Source of the DNA: Prevotella sp.
GTDB lineage: Bacteria; Bacteroidota; Bacteroidia; Bacteroidales; Bacteroidaceae
Length of the DNA: 59,894 nt
Assembly (NCBI GenBank): GCA_017467535.1
Contig: JAFUST010000002.1
Coordinates: 1-59,894, forward strand
Direction of reading: 5' to 3'
The notes below the pieces were generated by a model. It was not told the DNA's origin. It did no database searches and was given only the letters and a program-made list of their open reading frames with translations. Below, piece by piece: positions 28,436-35,777 of this stretch. Numbering within the stretch: position 1 is the stretch's first letter; each line of letters begins with the position of its first letter. The position numbers and the translations under genes are program-made.

Positions 28436-30910
28436 ATGACAAGAAAACCATTACTACTACTCACCCTTCTGTGCTCCATACTGACAGCATGGGCAGACGG
28501 CAGTGTCAGCATCTCGCTGACCGACAGCCATGTAACCACGCAGAACAACAGGGCAGGAGTTGAAACTCCTTGCTCGGGAACGAGGCAAGACATCCTGTTC
28601 AACTTCGACTGGAAATTCAAACTCGGTGACACTGCCGGTGCCGAGAGTGTATCACTTGACGACAGCGACTGGAGGTCGCTTGACATTCCGCACGACTTCC
28701 AGATTGAGATGCCCTGGAACGAGAATGCCAGTCGCGGACGAGGCTTTAAGGACATGGCTACAGGCTGGTATCGTAAGACGTTTGATGCCGACGAGGCTTG
28801 GAAGGGAAAGCGCGTGGTACTGGATTTTGAAGGTATCATGCTTCACGGTGATGCCTATCTGAACGGCGTGAAAATTGGCGGAACAGACTACGGATATTTA
28901 GGCTTCGAGGCTGACATCACCAGACTGCTGAAATACGACCGTAAGAATGTACTGGCAGTACGCTGCTCGACAGGCGAGAATGGCAATTCGCGCTGGTACA
29001 CTGGTGGTGGACTGTTTCGTGACGTGCATCTTGTACTGAAAGATTCCGTAGCCATTGCACGGCACGGCATCTATATCACCACACCGCAAATCAGCAATGC
29101 TGAGGCTACGGCCTGCGTACAGGTGGAGGTAGAGGGAATCAAGAACAAGAAGTACGACCTCGTGATTGAAGCCAAAATCTATGATCCCGATGGCCGGTTG
29201 GTTGGCGAGACACATATTGATGCCCCGAAGGACAACAAACAACCGACCGTAGAGGTGATGTTGCCCCCGGTGAAAGTGGCCAACCCACAGTTATGGTGGT
29301 GTGAGACTCCAAACCTTTATACAGCGGAAGTGGCACTCGTGCTGGGCGGGAAGACCATCGACAAACTGTCAGAGCGTTTCGGCATACGCACCATAGAGTT
29401 CTCGCGTGAATACGGTTTCCGGCTGAACGGCAAGAAAATCTTCCTTCAGGGCATGGCCAATCACCATGATCTGGGGGCCGTGGGTGCCGCTGCCTACGAG
29501 GCTGGTATTGCCCGCATGATGGACAAGATTAAGGAGTTTGGCTATAACCACATACGCACCTCGCACAATCCCTACAGCGAGGCATTCCTGCGGCTTGCCG
29601 ACGAAAAAGGTATCCTGATTGTGGATGAACTCTACGACAAATGGTCGAACACATTGGCATGGGCCGGGCGCCGGCCTTGGACGGAGATGTGGTGGGAGAA
29701 CCTGATGGAATGGGTGAAGCGCGACCGCAACCACCCGTCGGTCATCCTCTGGAGTCTGGGCAATGAACTGCAGTTTCAGGAAGAGCGTTGCGGATTTCCC
29801 ACGCGCGACTGGGGCATAACGACCTATGACATTATGAACACGCTGGTGAAGCGCCTCGACCCCACTCGTAAAACCACCGTAGCCATGTATCCGGCCCGTG
29901 CGGGCGGCATCGTGAAGCACAGCGCTGAATACCGGCTGGAAGAGAACATCGTGCCGCCCGAACTGGCACAGCACACAGAGGTGGCCAGTTTCAACTATTG
30001 CTGGGAGGACTACGACAAGTATATGCAGAAGGCACCGCACATGATACTCTACCAGAGTGAAGCCACGACCAACGAACTGACAGCGCCGTGGGCAGGCATG
30101 GACCGCGAGCACATGGTGGGACTGGCCTACTGGGGTGCCATAGAATACTGGGGCGAGTCGAACATCTGGCCAAAGAAAGGCTGGGACTATTCGTTCTTCC
30201 GTCACTCGCTCGAACCCAACTCGCAGGCATATCTGATAAAGACCATCTTTAAACCGGAGGAACCGCAAGTTCACATCGGAATTGCAGGCAAGGTGGACAC
30301 ACTCTGGTGGAACGACATTGTCGTCGGTCAAACCCGTGTCTCAAGCCATTGGAACCGTGAGGCTGGCAAAAAGTACACCGTCTACACCTATACCAATGGC
30401 GACGAAGTGGAACTGTTCGTGGGTGGCAAGAGCATCGGCAGGAAAAAGAACGATGACAAGAAAAAACCCAATGTAATCACTTGGAAGAACGTAGCCTACG
30501 AACCGGGAACCATCAGGGCCGTAGCCTATAAGAACGGTGCAATCTATGCTCAGCACCAGTTGGAAACGGCTGGAAAACCCGTGAAACTTGTCATGGAAAC
30601 AGAGAATGCCGACTGGAAAGGCGACGGCATGGACTTGCAATACGTCAAAGTATATGCCACCGATGCCAAGGGACGCGTGGTGCCTACGGCAGAGGGCGAA
30701 GTGACGTTCAGTGTCAGCGGACCGGCTCGCATCATCGCTGTGGACAACGGGAATCATTCGTCCAATGATCTGTTCGACGGCAATAGCAAACCGCTCTACG
30801 AAGGTTTTGCCATGGCTATAGTCCGTTCAAACCGCGAGGCAGGGAAAGTGAAAATCACCGCACAATGCAGCGGACTGAAAGCCGTGAGCCAGACTGTTGT
30901 CACGAAATAA
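28436..30910 (+). CDS. GH2 beta-galactosidase-like enzyme with C-terminal DUF4982-type domain
   Basis: An 824-residue exported hydrolase. The GH2 sugar-binding domain (~50-205, with MATGWYRKTF and GGLFRDVHL) precedes an Ig-like domain and the catalytic barrel: LQGMANHHDLGAVG, IRTSHNPYSEAFL, acid/base Glu444 in LWSLGNELQ and nucleophile Glu542 in LYQSEATTNE. After the barrel are a DUF4982-type domain (YTYTNGDEVELFVGGKSIG) and an Ig-like domain. Canonical residues are intact, unlike the other GH2-like protein of the locus. A beta-galactosidase acting on galactan side chains of rhamnogalacturonan is the best guess; other beta-glycosides are possible. Confidence 0.92.
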   Translation: MTRKPLLLLTLLCSILTAWADGSVSISLTDSHVTTQNNRAGVETPCSGTRQDILFNFDWKFKLGDTAGAESVSLDDSDWRSLDIPHDFQIEMPWNENASRGRGFKDMATGWYRKTFDADEAWKGKRVVLDFEGIMLHGDAYLNGVKIGGTDYGYLGFEADITRLLKYDRKNVLAVRCSTGENGNSRWYTGGGLFRDVHLVLKDSVAIARHGIYITTPQISNAEATACVQVEVEGIKNKKYDLVIEAKIYDPDGRLVGETHIDAPKDNKQPTVEVMLPPVKVANPQLWWCETPNLYTAEVALVLGGKTIDKLSERFGIRTIEFSREYGFRLNGKKIFLQGMANHHDLGAVGAAAYEAGIARMMDKIKEFGYNHIRTSHNPYSEAFLRLADEKGILIVDELYDKWSNTLAWAGRRPWTEMWWENLMEWVKRDRNHPSVILWSLGNELQFQEERCGFPTRDWGITTYDIMNTLVKRLDPTRKTTVAMYPARAGGIVKHSAEYRLEENIVPPELAQHTEVASFNYCWEDYDKYMQKAPHMILYQSEATTNELTAPWAGMDREHMVGLAYWGAIEYWGESNIWPKKGWDYSFFRHSLEPNSQAYLIKTIFKPEEPQVHIGIAGKVDTLWWNDIVVGQTRVSSHWNREAGKKYTVYTYTNGDEVELFVGGKSIGRKKNDDKKKPNVITWKNVAYEPGTIRAVAYKNGAIYAQHQLETAGKPVKLVMETENADWKGDGMDLQYVKVYATDAKGRVVPTAEGEVTFSVSGPARIIAVDNGNHSSNDLFDGNSKPLYEGFAMAIVRSNREAGKVKITAQCSGLKAVSQTVVTK

Positions 30911-30965
30911 GCAAGAAAATCCTCCACTCCAGTCGTCCAGAACTGAGCCGTTCCGACGGCTGCAG

Positions 30966-31228
30966 TCACTCGATGTCCCTTATCCATTGCACCATGTCGC
31001 GGAGCACCTCTTCGGAGATGGTCTCTTCCGTCTGGCCGTATTCGGCGGGCATCCCTGTCTTGCAGTGCTGGAAGAGGTGGTTCAGGTGCCGTCGGTGCCG
31101 ATGTTGAACACGATGTTGAGTTTCTGGATGCCCAGGTTGAGCACGCCCTTCCACGAACCACCGATGTTCTGTGAGTGAGCGGACAAGATGAGGACTGCGG
31201 ACAGCACAGTCAGGCAGATTCGCTTCAT
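30966..31228 (-). pseudogene. Remnant of a secreted alpha/beta hydrolase with its middle deleted
   Basis: The 5' part reads 48 residues: a signal peptide then NIGGSWKGVLNLGIQKLNIV, the start of a Bacteroidetes secreted alpha/beta-hydrolase family, and stops at TGA 31082-31084. In another frame the next bases encode LNHLFQHCKTGMPAEYGQ and EETISEEVLRDMVQWI, the conserved C-terminus of the same family, which contains its catalytic-His region. Roughly 350 residues expected between them are missing. The ATG overlaps the stop of the membrane-protein gene, so this was the last gene of the SPFH operon. Confidence 0.8.
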
Positions 31229-31662
31229 TTCTTGGTACGATATTTAGTTCTGATATAGACGGTGAAATACCAGCAGAGCGGGGGAATGAAAAGGAACCCC
31301 AAGATGCCGAAGATCAATCGGGGGTCGGCCTCCAGGAATGCATTGACGGTGATGGTCACCGACATGAGACTCAGCAGTATGGCACTCAAACGGCAAAAGC
31401 GTATCGTGGCGACAAACATCTCGGCAGGCGAGTTGTCAGGAATGTTGAAGGTCTCAGGCCTATAGGCCAGAAAGAGGATCAGGGCGTTGCACAGGCCTAA
31501 GACTATCGTCTGGATGAGCATGGCACTGCCGGCCTCGTGCGACTTGTTGATGAGCACCAGACTGAGCGTCAGCGAAATCAGTATCAGCACGCCGCTGATG
31601 ATCTCGCAGATGGTGCCTTCCTTGGTGCGGTGCACCTGAAAGTTGATGTTATTCTTGTTCAT
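31225..31662 (-). CDS. Small four-helix membrane protein of the SPFH operon
   Basis: 145 residues with four hydrophobic segments (~22-40, 48-65, 85-105, 115-135), a hydrophilic N-terminus and a basic C-terminus ending in KYRTKK. No family was recognised. It overlaps the RHH gene upstream by 14 bases and the hydrolase remnant downstream by 4 bases (ATGA), so translation of the set is coupled. Confidence 0.75.
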   Translation of the reverse strand: MNKNNINFQVHRTKEGTICEIISGVLILISLTLSLVLINKSHEAGSAMLIQTIVLGLCNALILFLAYRPETFNIPDNSPAEMFVATIRFCRLSAILLSLMSVTITVNAFLEADPRLIFGILGFLFIPPLCWYFTVYIRTKYRTKK

Positions 31663-31840
31663 TTGTCGAGGAGTGGCGTTTCTTGGAGGGCAGACGCTTG
31701 GCCTTGCGCAGGGCCTCGGTGATGATCCACTGCAACTGGCCGTTGGTGCTGCGGAACTCGTCCGCAGCCCAAGCCTCTATCGCGTTCATCGTGTCAGCAT
31801 CGACGCGCAAGATGAAACTTTTGGTATTCTTCTCTGCCAC
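31649..31840 (-). CDS. Arc-type ribbon-helix-helix DNA-binding protein
   Basis: 63 residues. KSFILRVDADTMNAIEAWAA supplies the beta strand and first helix of an RHH fold, and STNGQLQWIITEALRKA the second helix, followed by a basic tail. Such dimers bind short palindromes. It lies 27 bases after the SPFH gene and probably regulates this operon. The array of palindromes 2.2 kb away is a possible but unproven target. Confidence 0.85.
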   Translation of the reverse strand: MAEKNTKSFILRVDADTMNAIEAWAADEFRSTNGQLQWIITEALRKAKRLPSKKRHSSTNEQE

Positions 31841-31867
31841 CTGTAATAATTCTAAACTTTTAATTCC

Positions 31868-32839
31868 TTAGTGGTTCAGCGTCCCCGTGTTCACCACCGG
31901 CTGAGCCGAATCGTCGCCGCAGAGCACGACGAGCAGGTTGGAGACCATAGCGGCCTTCTTGTCGTCATCCAGTTCCACGATGTCCTCGCTCGACAGTTTG
32001 TCGAGAGCCATCTTCACCATCGAGACGGCCCCCTCCACAATCTTCTCGCGGGCCGTGATGATGGCCGAGGCCTGCTGACGGCGCAGCATGACGGCGGCAA
32101 TCTCAGGAGCGTAGGCCAGATAGTTGATGCGAGCCTCTACCACCTCGATGCCGGCCAAGGCCAGCCGCTCGTCCAGTTTCTGCTCCAGTTGCTCGTTGAT
32201 CTCGTCGGCACTGGAGCGCAGCGTCAGTTCCGTGCCCTTGTTGTCCTCGTCATCATAGGCATACTGACCGGCCACCTGGCGCAGGGCAGCATCGCTCTGC
32301 ACGCGGACAAAGTTCTCCAGGGCGTTCATCAGGCCCTTGGTGTCGCTGCCCACGGTATTCGGGTTCGCCGCCATCGTCTGCGAGTCCACCTCGAAGAGGG
32401 CCTTGTAGGTGTCCTTCAGTTTCCACACGAGCACCAGACCTATCATCACGGGGTTGCCCACCTTGTCGTTCACCTTGATGGGTTCTGCGTCCAGGTTGCG
32501 TGCACGCAGGCTGACCTTCTTCATGCCGTAGAAGGGGTTGATCCAGTAGAAGCCCGTCTGGCGGAACGTGCCGCTATATTTGCCGAACCACGTGGCCACC
32601 TTGGCCTCGTTGGGCTCCAGTTGCAGCAGGCCGCACATGGCGATGATGTCGGCCAGGAGCAGCAGGGCGCTGCCGCCGAGCATCAGTCCGCCCAGCAGTT
32701 CGCGTCCGTCTTCTTCAGACAGCACCACGATGCCGTAGACGATGCCCACGATGGAGGCGATGAGCAATGCGAGGGTGACAAACAGCATCAAGAAGCCGTT
32801 GATCACCGTACCTTTGAAAGTGAATTCCTTTGTTTCCAT
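31868..32839 (-). CDS. SPFH/Band 7 domain membrane protein
   Basis: 323 residues. Two N-terminal membrane segments (~13-35 and 47-68) precede an SPFH domain beginning [20 protein letters not shown] and including [15 protein letters not shown]. The helical part ends AEI-rich, with [20 protein letters not shown] typical of stomatin/flotillin relatives. These proteins form membrane-associated oligomeric cages or microdomains. It is the first gene of a minus-strand operon with the RHH protein, a membrane protein and a former hydrolase. Confidence 0.9.
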   Translation of the reverse strand: METKEFTFKGTVINGFLMLFVTLALLIASIVGIVYGIVVLSEEDGRELLGGLMLGGSALLLLADIIAMCGLLQLEPNEAKVATWFGKYSGTFRQTGFYWINPFYGMKKVSLRARNLDAEPIKVNDKVGNPVMIGLVLVWKLKDTYKALFEVDSQTMAANPNTVGSDTKGLMNALENFVRVQSDAALRQVAGQYAYDDEDNKGTELTLRSSADEINEQLEQKLDERLALAGIEVVEARINYLAYAPEIAAVMLRRQQASAIITAREKIVEGAVSMVKMALDKLSSEDIVELDDDKKAAMVSNLLVVLCGDDSAQPVVNTGTLNH

Positions 32840-32876
32840 AATCCTACTTTTATTAAAATGATATCAAAATGATAGC

Positions 32877-32884
32877 ACAAAAGT
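32877..32884 (-). promoter_or_regulatory. -7 box TACTTTTG for the SPFH operon
   Basis: On the minus strand TACTTTTG lies 37 bases upstream of the SPFH ATG (32839). An AT-rich leader with two TGATATCATTTT-like segments follows. Confidence 0.65.
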
Positions 32885-32941
32885 AGGCAAAATAAGTGGA
32901 ACAACCAAGGAATCCCTGCGTTTTTTCAGATTATTTAACTT

Positions 32942-33334
32942 CTACCCCCGATGCCTGCATGCAGCAGCCTTGCGTTCGCAATAGCGTTCGCACTGGGCAC
33001 AGATGTCGTAGCCGAGCATCGCGCCGAGGATGAAGTCCTCCTCGGGCGACAACTCGTTCAGCGGGCGGGTGACGAACAGACGGATGGCATCCAGACACTC
33101 CTTGCGGCCAAAGTAGACGTTGACGTTCTCCTTGCCGGCAGGCTGCACCACGTAGTCGATGGACTGGTGGCACAGTCGCTGGGTGGCAAAAGCCTCGAAG
33201 CGGCGGTTGCAGGTGAAGAGGATCATCCTGCGCACACCTTTCTTATATTCGTAGATGTGGTTCGTCAATACCTTTAGTTCTGGTGGCAACACCTGTCCTG
33301 CCGCCTGTCTCTGTACCGTCTCCTGCCTCATCAT
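32942..33334 (-). CDS. DUF2023 family protein, flavodoxin partner gene
   Basis: 130 residues from ATG 33334; a TTG two codons earlier is less likely. The family blocks are NHIYEYKKGVRRMILFTC (~26-43), NVNVYFGRKECLD, and LSPEEDFILGAMLGYD, followed by CxxC-type cysteines (CAQCERYC). DUF2023 genes are regularly next to flavodoxin in Bacteroidetes, as here, but no function is known. The heptamer array between the two genes runs right into this start codon. Confidence 0.85.
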   Translation of the reverse strand: MMRQETVQRQAAGQVLPPELKVLTNHIYEYKKGVRRMILFTCNRRFEAFATQRLCHQSIDYVVQPAGKENVNVYFGRKECLDAIRLFVTRPLNELSPEEDFILGAMLGYDICAQCERYCERKAAACRHRG

Positions 33335-33374
33335 CTTCAATTTTCAATCTTCAATCTTCAATTTTCAATCTTCA
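33333..33374 (-). repeat. Six heptamers (TGAAGAT/TGAAAAT) between fldA and DUF2023
   Basis: On the plus strand the units are ATCTTCA or ATTTTCA. In the direction of transcription each unit carries TGA, and the array ends at the ATG of the DUF2023 gene (33334). Confidence 0.95.
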
Positions 33375-33377
33375 ACC

Positions 33378-33872
33378 TCAGAGGTTGGGCGAAATCTCGG
33401 CTACCCACGCATCAATGCGGGCATCGGTCTTATCGTCCTCGTTCACGTCATCCAGGGGCAGCCCCACGAACTTGCCGTCTACCACGGCCTCGGAGTCGTC
33501 GAAGGTATAGCCGTCGGTGCTGACAGCACCAATGAAGTGCGCGCCGCTCTCCTTGATTCCATTGTACAATTCGCCGATGCCGCCCACGAAGGTGTCACTG
33601 TACGACTCGCAGTCGCCGCAGCCGAAGAGGGCGATGGTCTTGCCGGCCAGGCTCGCTCCCTGCAGTACCCGCAGACCATCGTACCAGTCATCCTGCAGTT
33701 CGCCTGCACCCCAAGTCGAAGTGCCGAGAATCAGGTTCTGGTTGTTGTCCACGATTTCAGCGGTCAAGTCCTGTACGTTGATGGCCTCGCAGTCAAGTTT
33801 CTGGGCTATCTTCTCAGCGATAGCCTCACACGTTCCTGTAGAGGAACCGTAAACTACAATTGTTGCGTTCAT
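33378..33872 (-). CDS. fldA: Flavodoxin
   Basis: A 164-residue FMN-binding electron carrier of the long-chain type. The phosphate loop is GSSTGTCEAIAEKIA (9-23). The second FMN loop is GTSTWGAGELQDDW (~50-63), with Trp, and the third is FGCGDCESYSDTF with Tyr. It is followed by the DUF2023 gene and has its own promoter. It would donate electrons to pyruvate oxidoreductases or radical SAM enzymes. Confidence 0.95.
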   Translation of the reverse strand: MNATIVVYGSSTGTCEAIAEKIAQKLDCEAINVQDLTAEIVDNNQNLILGTSTWGAGELQDDWYDGLRVLQGASLAGKTIALFGCGDCESYSDTFVGGIGELYNGIKESGAHFIGAVSTDGYTFDDSEAVVDGKFVGLPLDDVNEDDKTDARIDAWVAEISPNL

Positions 33873-33907
33873 TTTATCTAATTTTTTAATGGCTAAAATT
33901 CACGCTG

Positions 33908-33915
33908 CAAAGGTA
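33908..33915 (-). promoter_or_regulatory. -7 box TACCTTTG for fldA
   Basis: TACCTTTG on the minus strand, 36 bases upstream of the fldA ATG. Confidence 0.75.
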
Positions 33916-34021
33916 CGGCGAATCCACGAACTGTGCAATACCCAAAAGTTGGGCAAATGAACGGACGCTCCGCCTGCAAAGACGCAAATTCAGATTAACA
34001 AGAAATAGGTATGTGCAGTCG

Positions 34022-34146
34022 TTCCATATGATGGAATATTTTCTTCCAGGGCCTGGAACATTTTGTTCCAAGGCCTGGAACACTTCCTTCCAAGGCTTGG
34101 AACATTTCCTTCCAGGGGCTGGAATAATCCCTTCCATCGGGTGGAG
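34022..34146 (+). repeat. Phased array of six 15-bp palindromes at 22-bp spacing
   Basis: Palindromic cores TTCCAnnnnnTGGAA start at 34022, 34044, 34066, 34088, 34110 and 34132 (the last ends TGGAG). Each is followed by a 7-bp, pyrimidine-rich spacer. The 22-bp period is two helical turns, so all sites face one side of the DNA. An open frame across it (33886-34137, minus) is an artefact. It lies between the fldA promoter and the cohesin operon. Confidence 0.9.
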
Positions 34147-34201
34147 CGATTTTAGTTGCAGATTACGAGATTAACGCGGATTTTTCAGAGAATAGCGTTA
34201 T

Positions 34202-34277
34202 ATCTATCACATCTATCACCACATCTGTCACCCCTCAAACGCCGATAAACACAGGAAAAGTGACAGATGTGACAGAT
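34202..34277 (+). repeat. Cluster of five 9-mers ATCTRTCAC in inverted groups
   Basis: ATCTATCAC at 34202 and 34211 and ATCTGTCAC at 34223 face two GTGACAGAT copies at 34260 and 34269. The arrangement is a direct pair plus one, then an inverted direct pair, about 110 bases upstream of the -7 box at 34384. Confidence 0.75.
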
Positions 34278-34383
34278 TTTTGCAGAAAAAAAATTTTCTG
34301 TGTATTCCGGGTACTCCGAGACTTTAGGAGGAACCTCCCCTAAAAAACTGGCCGAAATATTTGGTCGTTTATGTTTTTTTCAC

Positions 34384-34637
34384 TAACTTTGCTGCCAAAT
34401 ATATAACTAACCATTGGGAATGACCGATACTAATATTCTTAACTCGCTGATTTCCAAACACTTACCCCCCCCCTATTTCATCGGGTAAGATTCTTCCTGC
34501 ACCCCCTGTTTTCCCTGCCGTGTCCCTTCTGCCTCGCCACTCTTACGGGTAGCGATAAGGATGTCGTGTACCCCAGGCATCATTCCCGCAACAACAGGCT
34601 GCACCAATCATATAAACCAAAACATCAACTTACCGAT
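34384..34637 (+). promoter_or_regulatory. Promoter (TAACTTTG) and ~240-base leader of the cohesin/dockerin operon
   Basis: TAACTTTG at 34384-34391 is the only good -7 box before the ATG at 34638. The leader has a run of nine C (34465-34473) inside a short TTACCC/GGGTAA hairpin, and no open frame or known riboswitch was recognised. Its length is unusual here, where other leaders are under 60 bases. Upstream, 34278-34383 holds a weak hairpin (TTTAGGAGG/CCTCCCCTAAA) and nothing else recognised. Confidence 0.6.
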
Positions 34638-35744
34638 ATGAAAAATCTTCACTACTATTTGGCTTTTGTCCTGCTGTTGACCTGTGTGCAGGCGGTAAAT
34701 GCCGCCTCTACGACCGATGACAATATCAGCGCGGAGGAGTCCTGGATGATCAAGGGTGAACAGCAGGCCATCAACCTGCTATTGACCAACGCTTCCCTTT
34801 ACACAGCCTTCCAGTGTGACCTGTTTCTGCCCGAAGGGCTGACGCTGGCCAGGGATGAGCAGTCTGCACCGCTGATCAGCCTCTCCGGCACCAACGCCCA
34901 GTCGCACCTCATCGAGTCGAGCACCCTGTCGAGTGGCGCCATCAGAATCGTGGCCATGTCGATGTCGAACGTAGCCTTCTCCGACAACGCCGTTGCCTCG
35001 CTGACCATCAGTGCCAGTGCCGAGGCTGTGGGCCAGAAGACCATCGAGGTGAAGAACGTGAGACTCGTTACCACAGACAGCAGGAAGGAACTGAACGCCC
35101 CCAGCACGACGGCCACGGTCAACGTGATGGAGCAGCGGGCGGTGCTGACGGCTAAGGACTATACACGCAAATACGGCGAGGCCAATCCCTCGTTTGAGAT
35201 CACCACAGAGGGCCCCGCCGTCGACGGCCAGCCGGAGATTGTCTGTGAGGCCACGGCCACCTCGCCCGTAGGCACCTATCCCATTCTGGTGCAACAGGGC
35301 ACCATCCGCAACACCTGCGTCACCTACGTGGCCGGCACCCTGACCATCGAGAAGGCCGTGCTGACTGTTACGGCCCAGAACTGCAGTCGCCCGCAGGGCC
35401 AGGAGAACCCCGCATTTATCCTTACCTATGCTGGCTGGAAGAACGGCGAGGACGAGAATGTGCTGCTCACAAAGCCCACAGCCTCAACGACGGCCACGAA
35501 GGACAGCCCCATCGGAGAATATGCCATCAAGGTGAGCGGCGGCGATGCCCGCAACTACACCTTCGAATACGTGGACGGCATACTGACGGTAGCAGAGCCG
35601 ACAGGCATTGCCGCCGTCCGCCCAGAGGCTGACGAACTGACGGTCTTCACCATAGCAGGCAACAGGCTTACGGTGAAGTCGCTGAAGGAACTGCCACAAG
35701 GCATCTATATCGTCAACGGACGGAAACTGGCCGTGAGACGTTAA
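34638..35744 (+). CDS. Secreted cohesin-like protein with two MBG domains
   Basis: A 368-residue exported protein; the start at 34638 gives a signal peptide ending VNA-A. Residues ~30-165 are a cohesin-like beta sandwich (LYTAFQCDLFLPEGLTL, then IRIVAMSMSN). This block is plainly homologous to the last cohesin-like module of the LRR protein three genes on. Two MBG-type domains follow (~172-255, starting LTAKDYTRKYGEANPSFEI, and ~256-335). The tail GIYIVNGRKLAVRR is the Prevotella secretion-type ending. It is first of four genes in an apparent operon and would offer a dockerin-binding site (inference). Confidence 0.75.
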   Translation: MKNLHYYLAFVLLLTCVQAVNAASTTDDNISAEESWMIKGEQQAINLLLTNASLYTAFQCDLFLPEGLTLARDEQSAPLISLSGTNAQSHLIESSTLSSGAIRIVAMSMSNVAFSDNAVASLTISASAEAVGQKTIEVKNVRLVTTDSRKELNAPSTTATVNVMEQRAVLTAKDYTRKYGEANPSFEITTEGPAVDGQPEIVCEATATSPVGTYPILVQQGTIRNTCVTYVAGTLTIEKAVLTVTAQNCSRPQGQENPAFILTYAGWKNGEDENVLLTKPTASTTATKDSPIGEYAIKVSGGDARNYTFEYVDGILTVAEPTGIAAVRPEADELTVFTIAGNRLTVKSLKELPQGIYIVNGRKLAVRR

Positions 35745-35777
35745 AGCAGTAATAATCAAAGAAAACAAGATAGAAGT

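Noticed and set aside
33886..34137. 83-codon minus-strand open frame over the palindrome array
   Set aside because: The translation only reflects the 22-bp repeats, and the frame covers the fldA promoter.
34022..34146. Possible CRISPR array
   Set aside because: Units are 15-bp palindromes with 7-bp spacers that are alike, not ~30-bp repeats with unique spacers, and there are no cas genes.
34392..34637. Riboswitch in the long leader
   Set aside because: No known aptamer core was recognised; only short hairpins and the C tract are visible.
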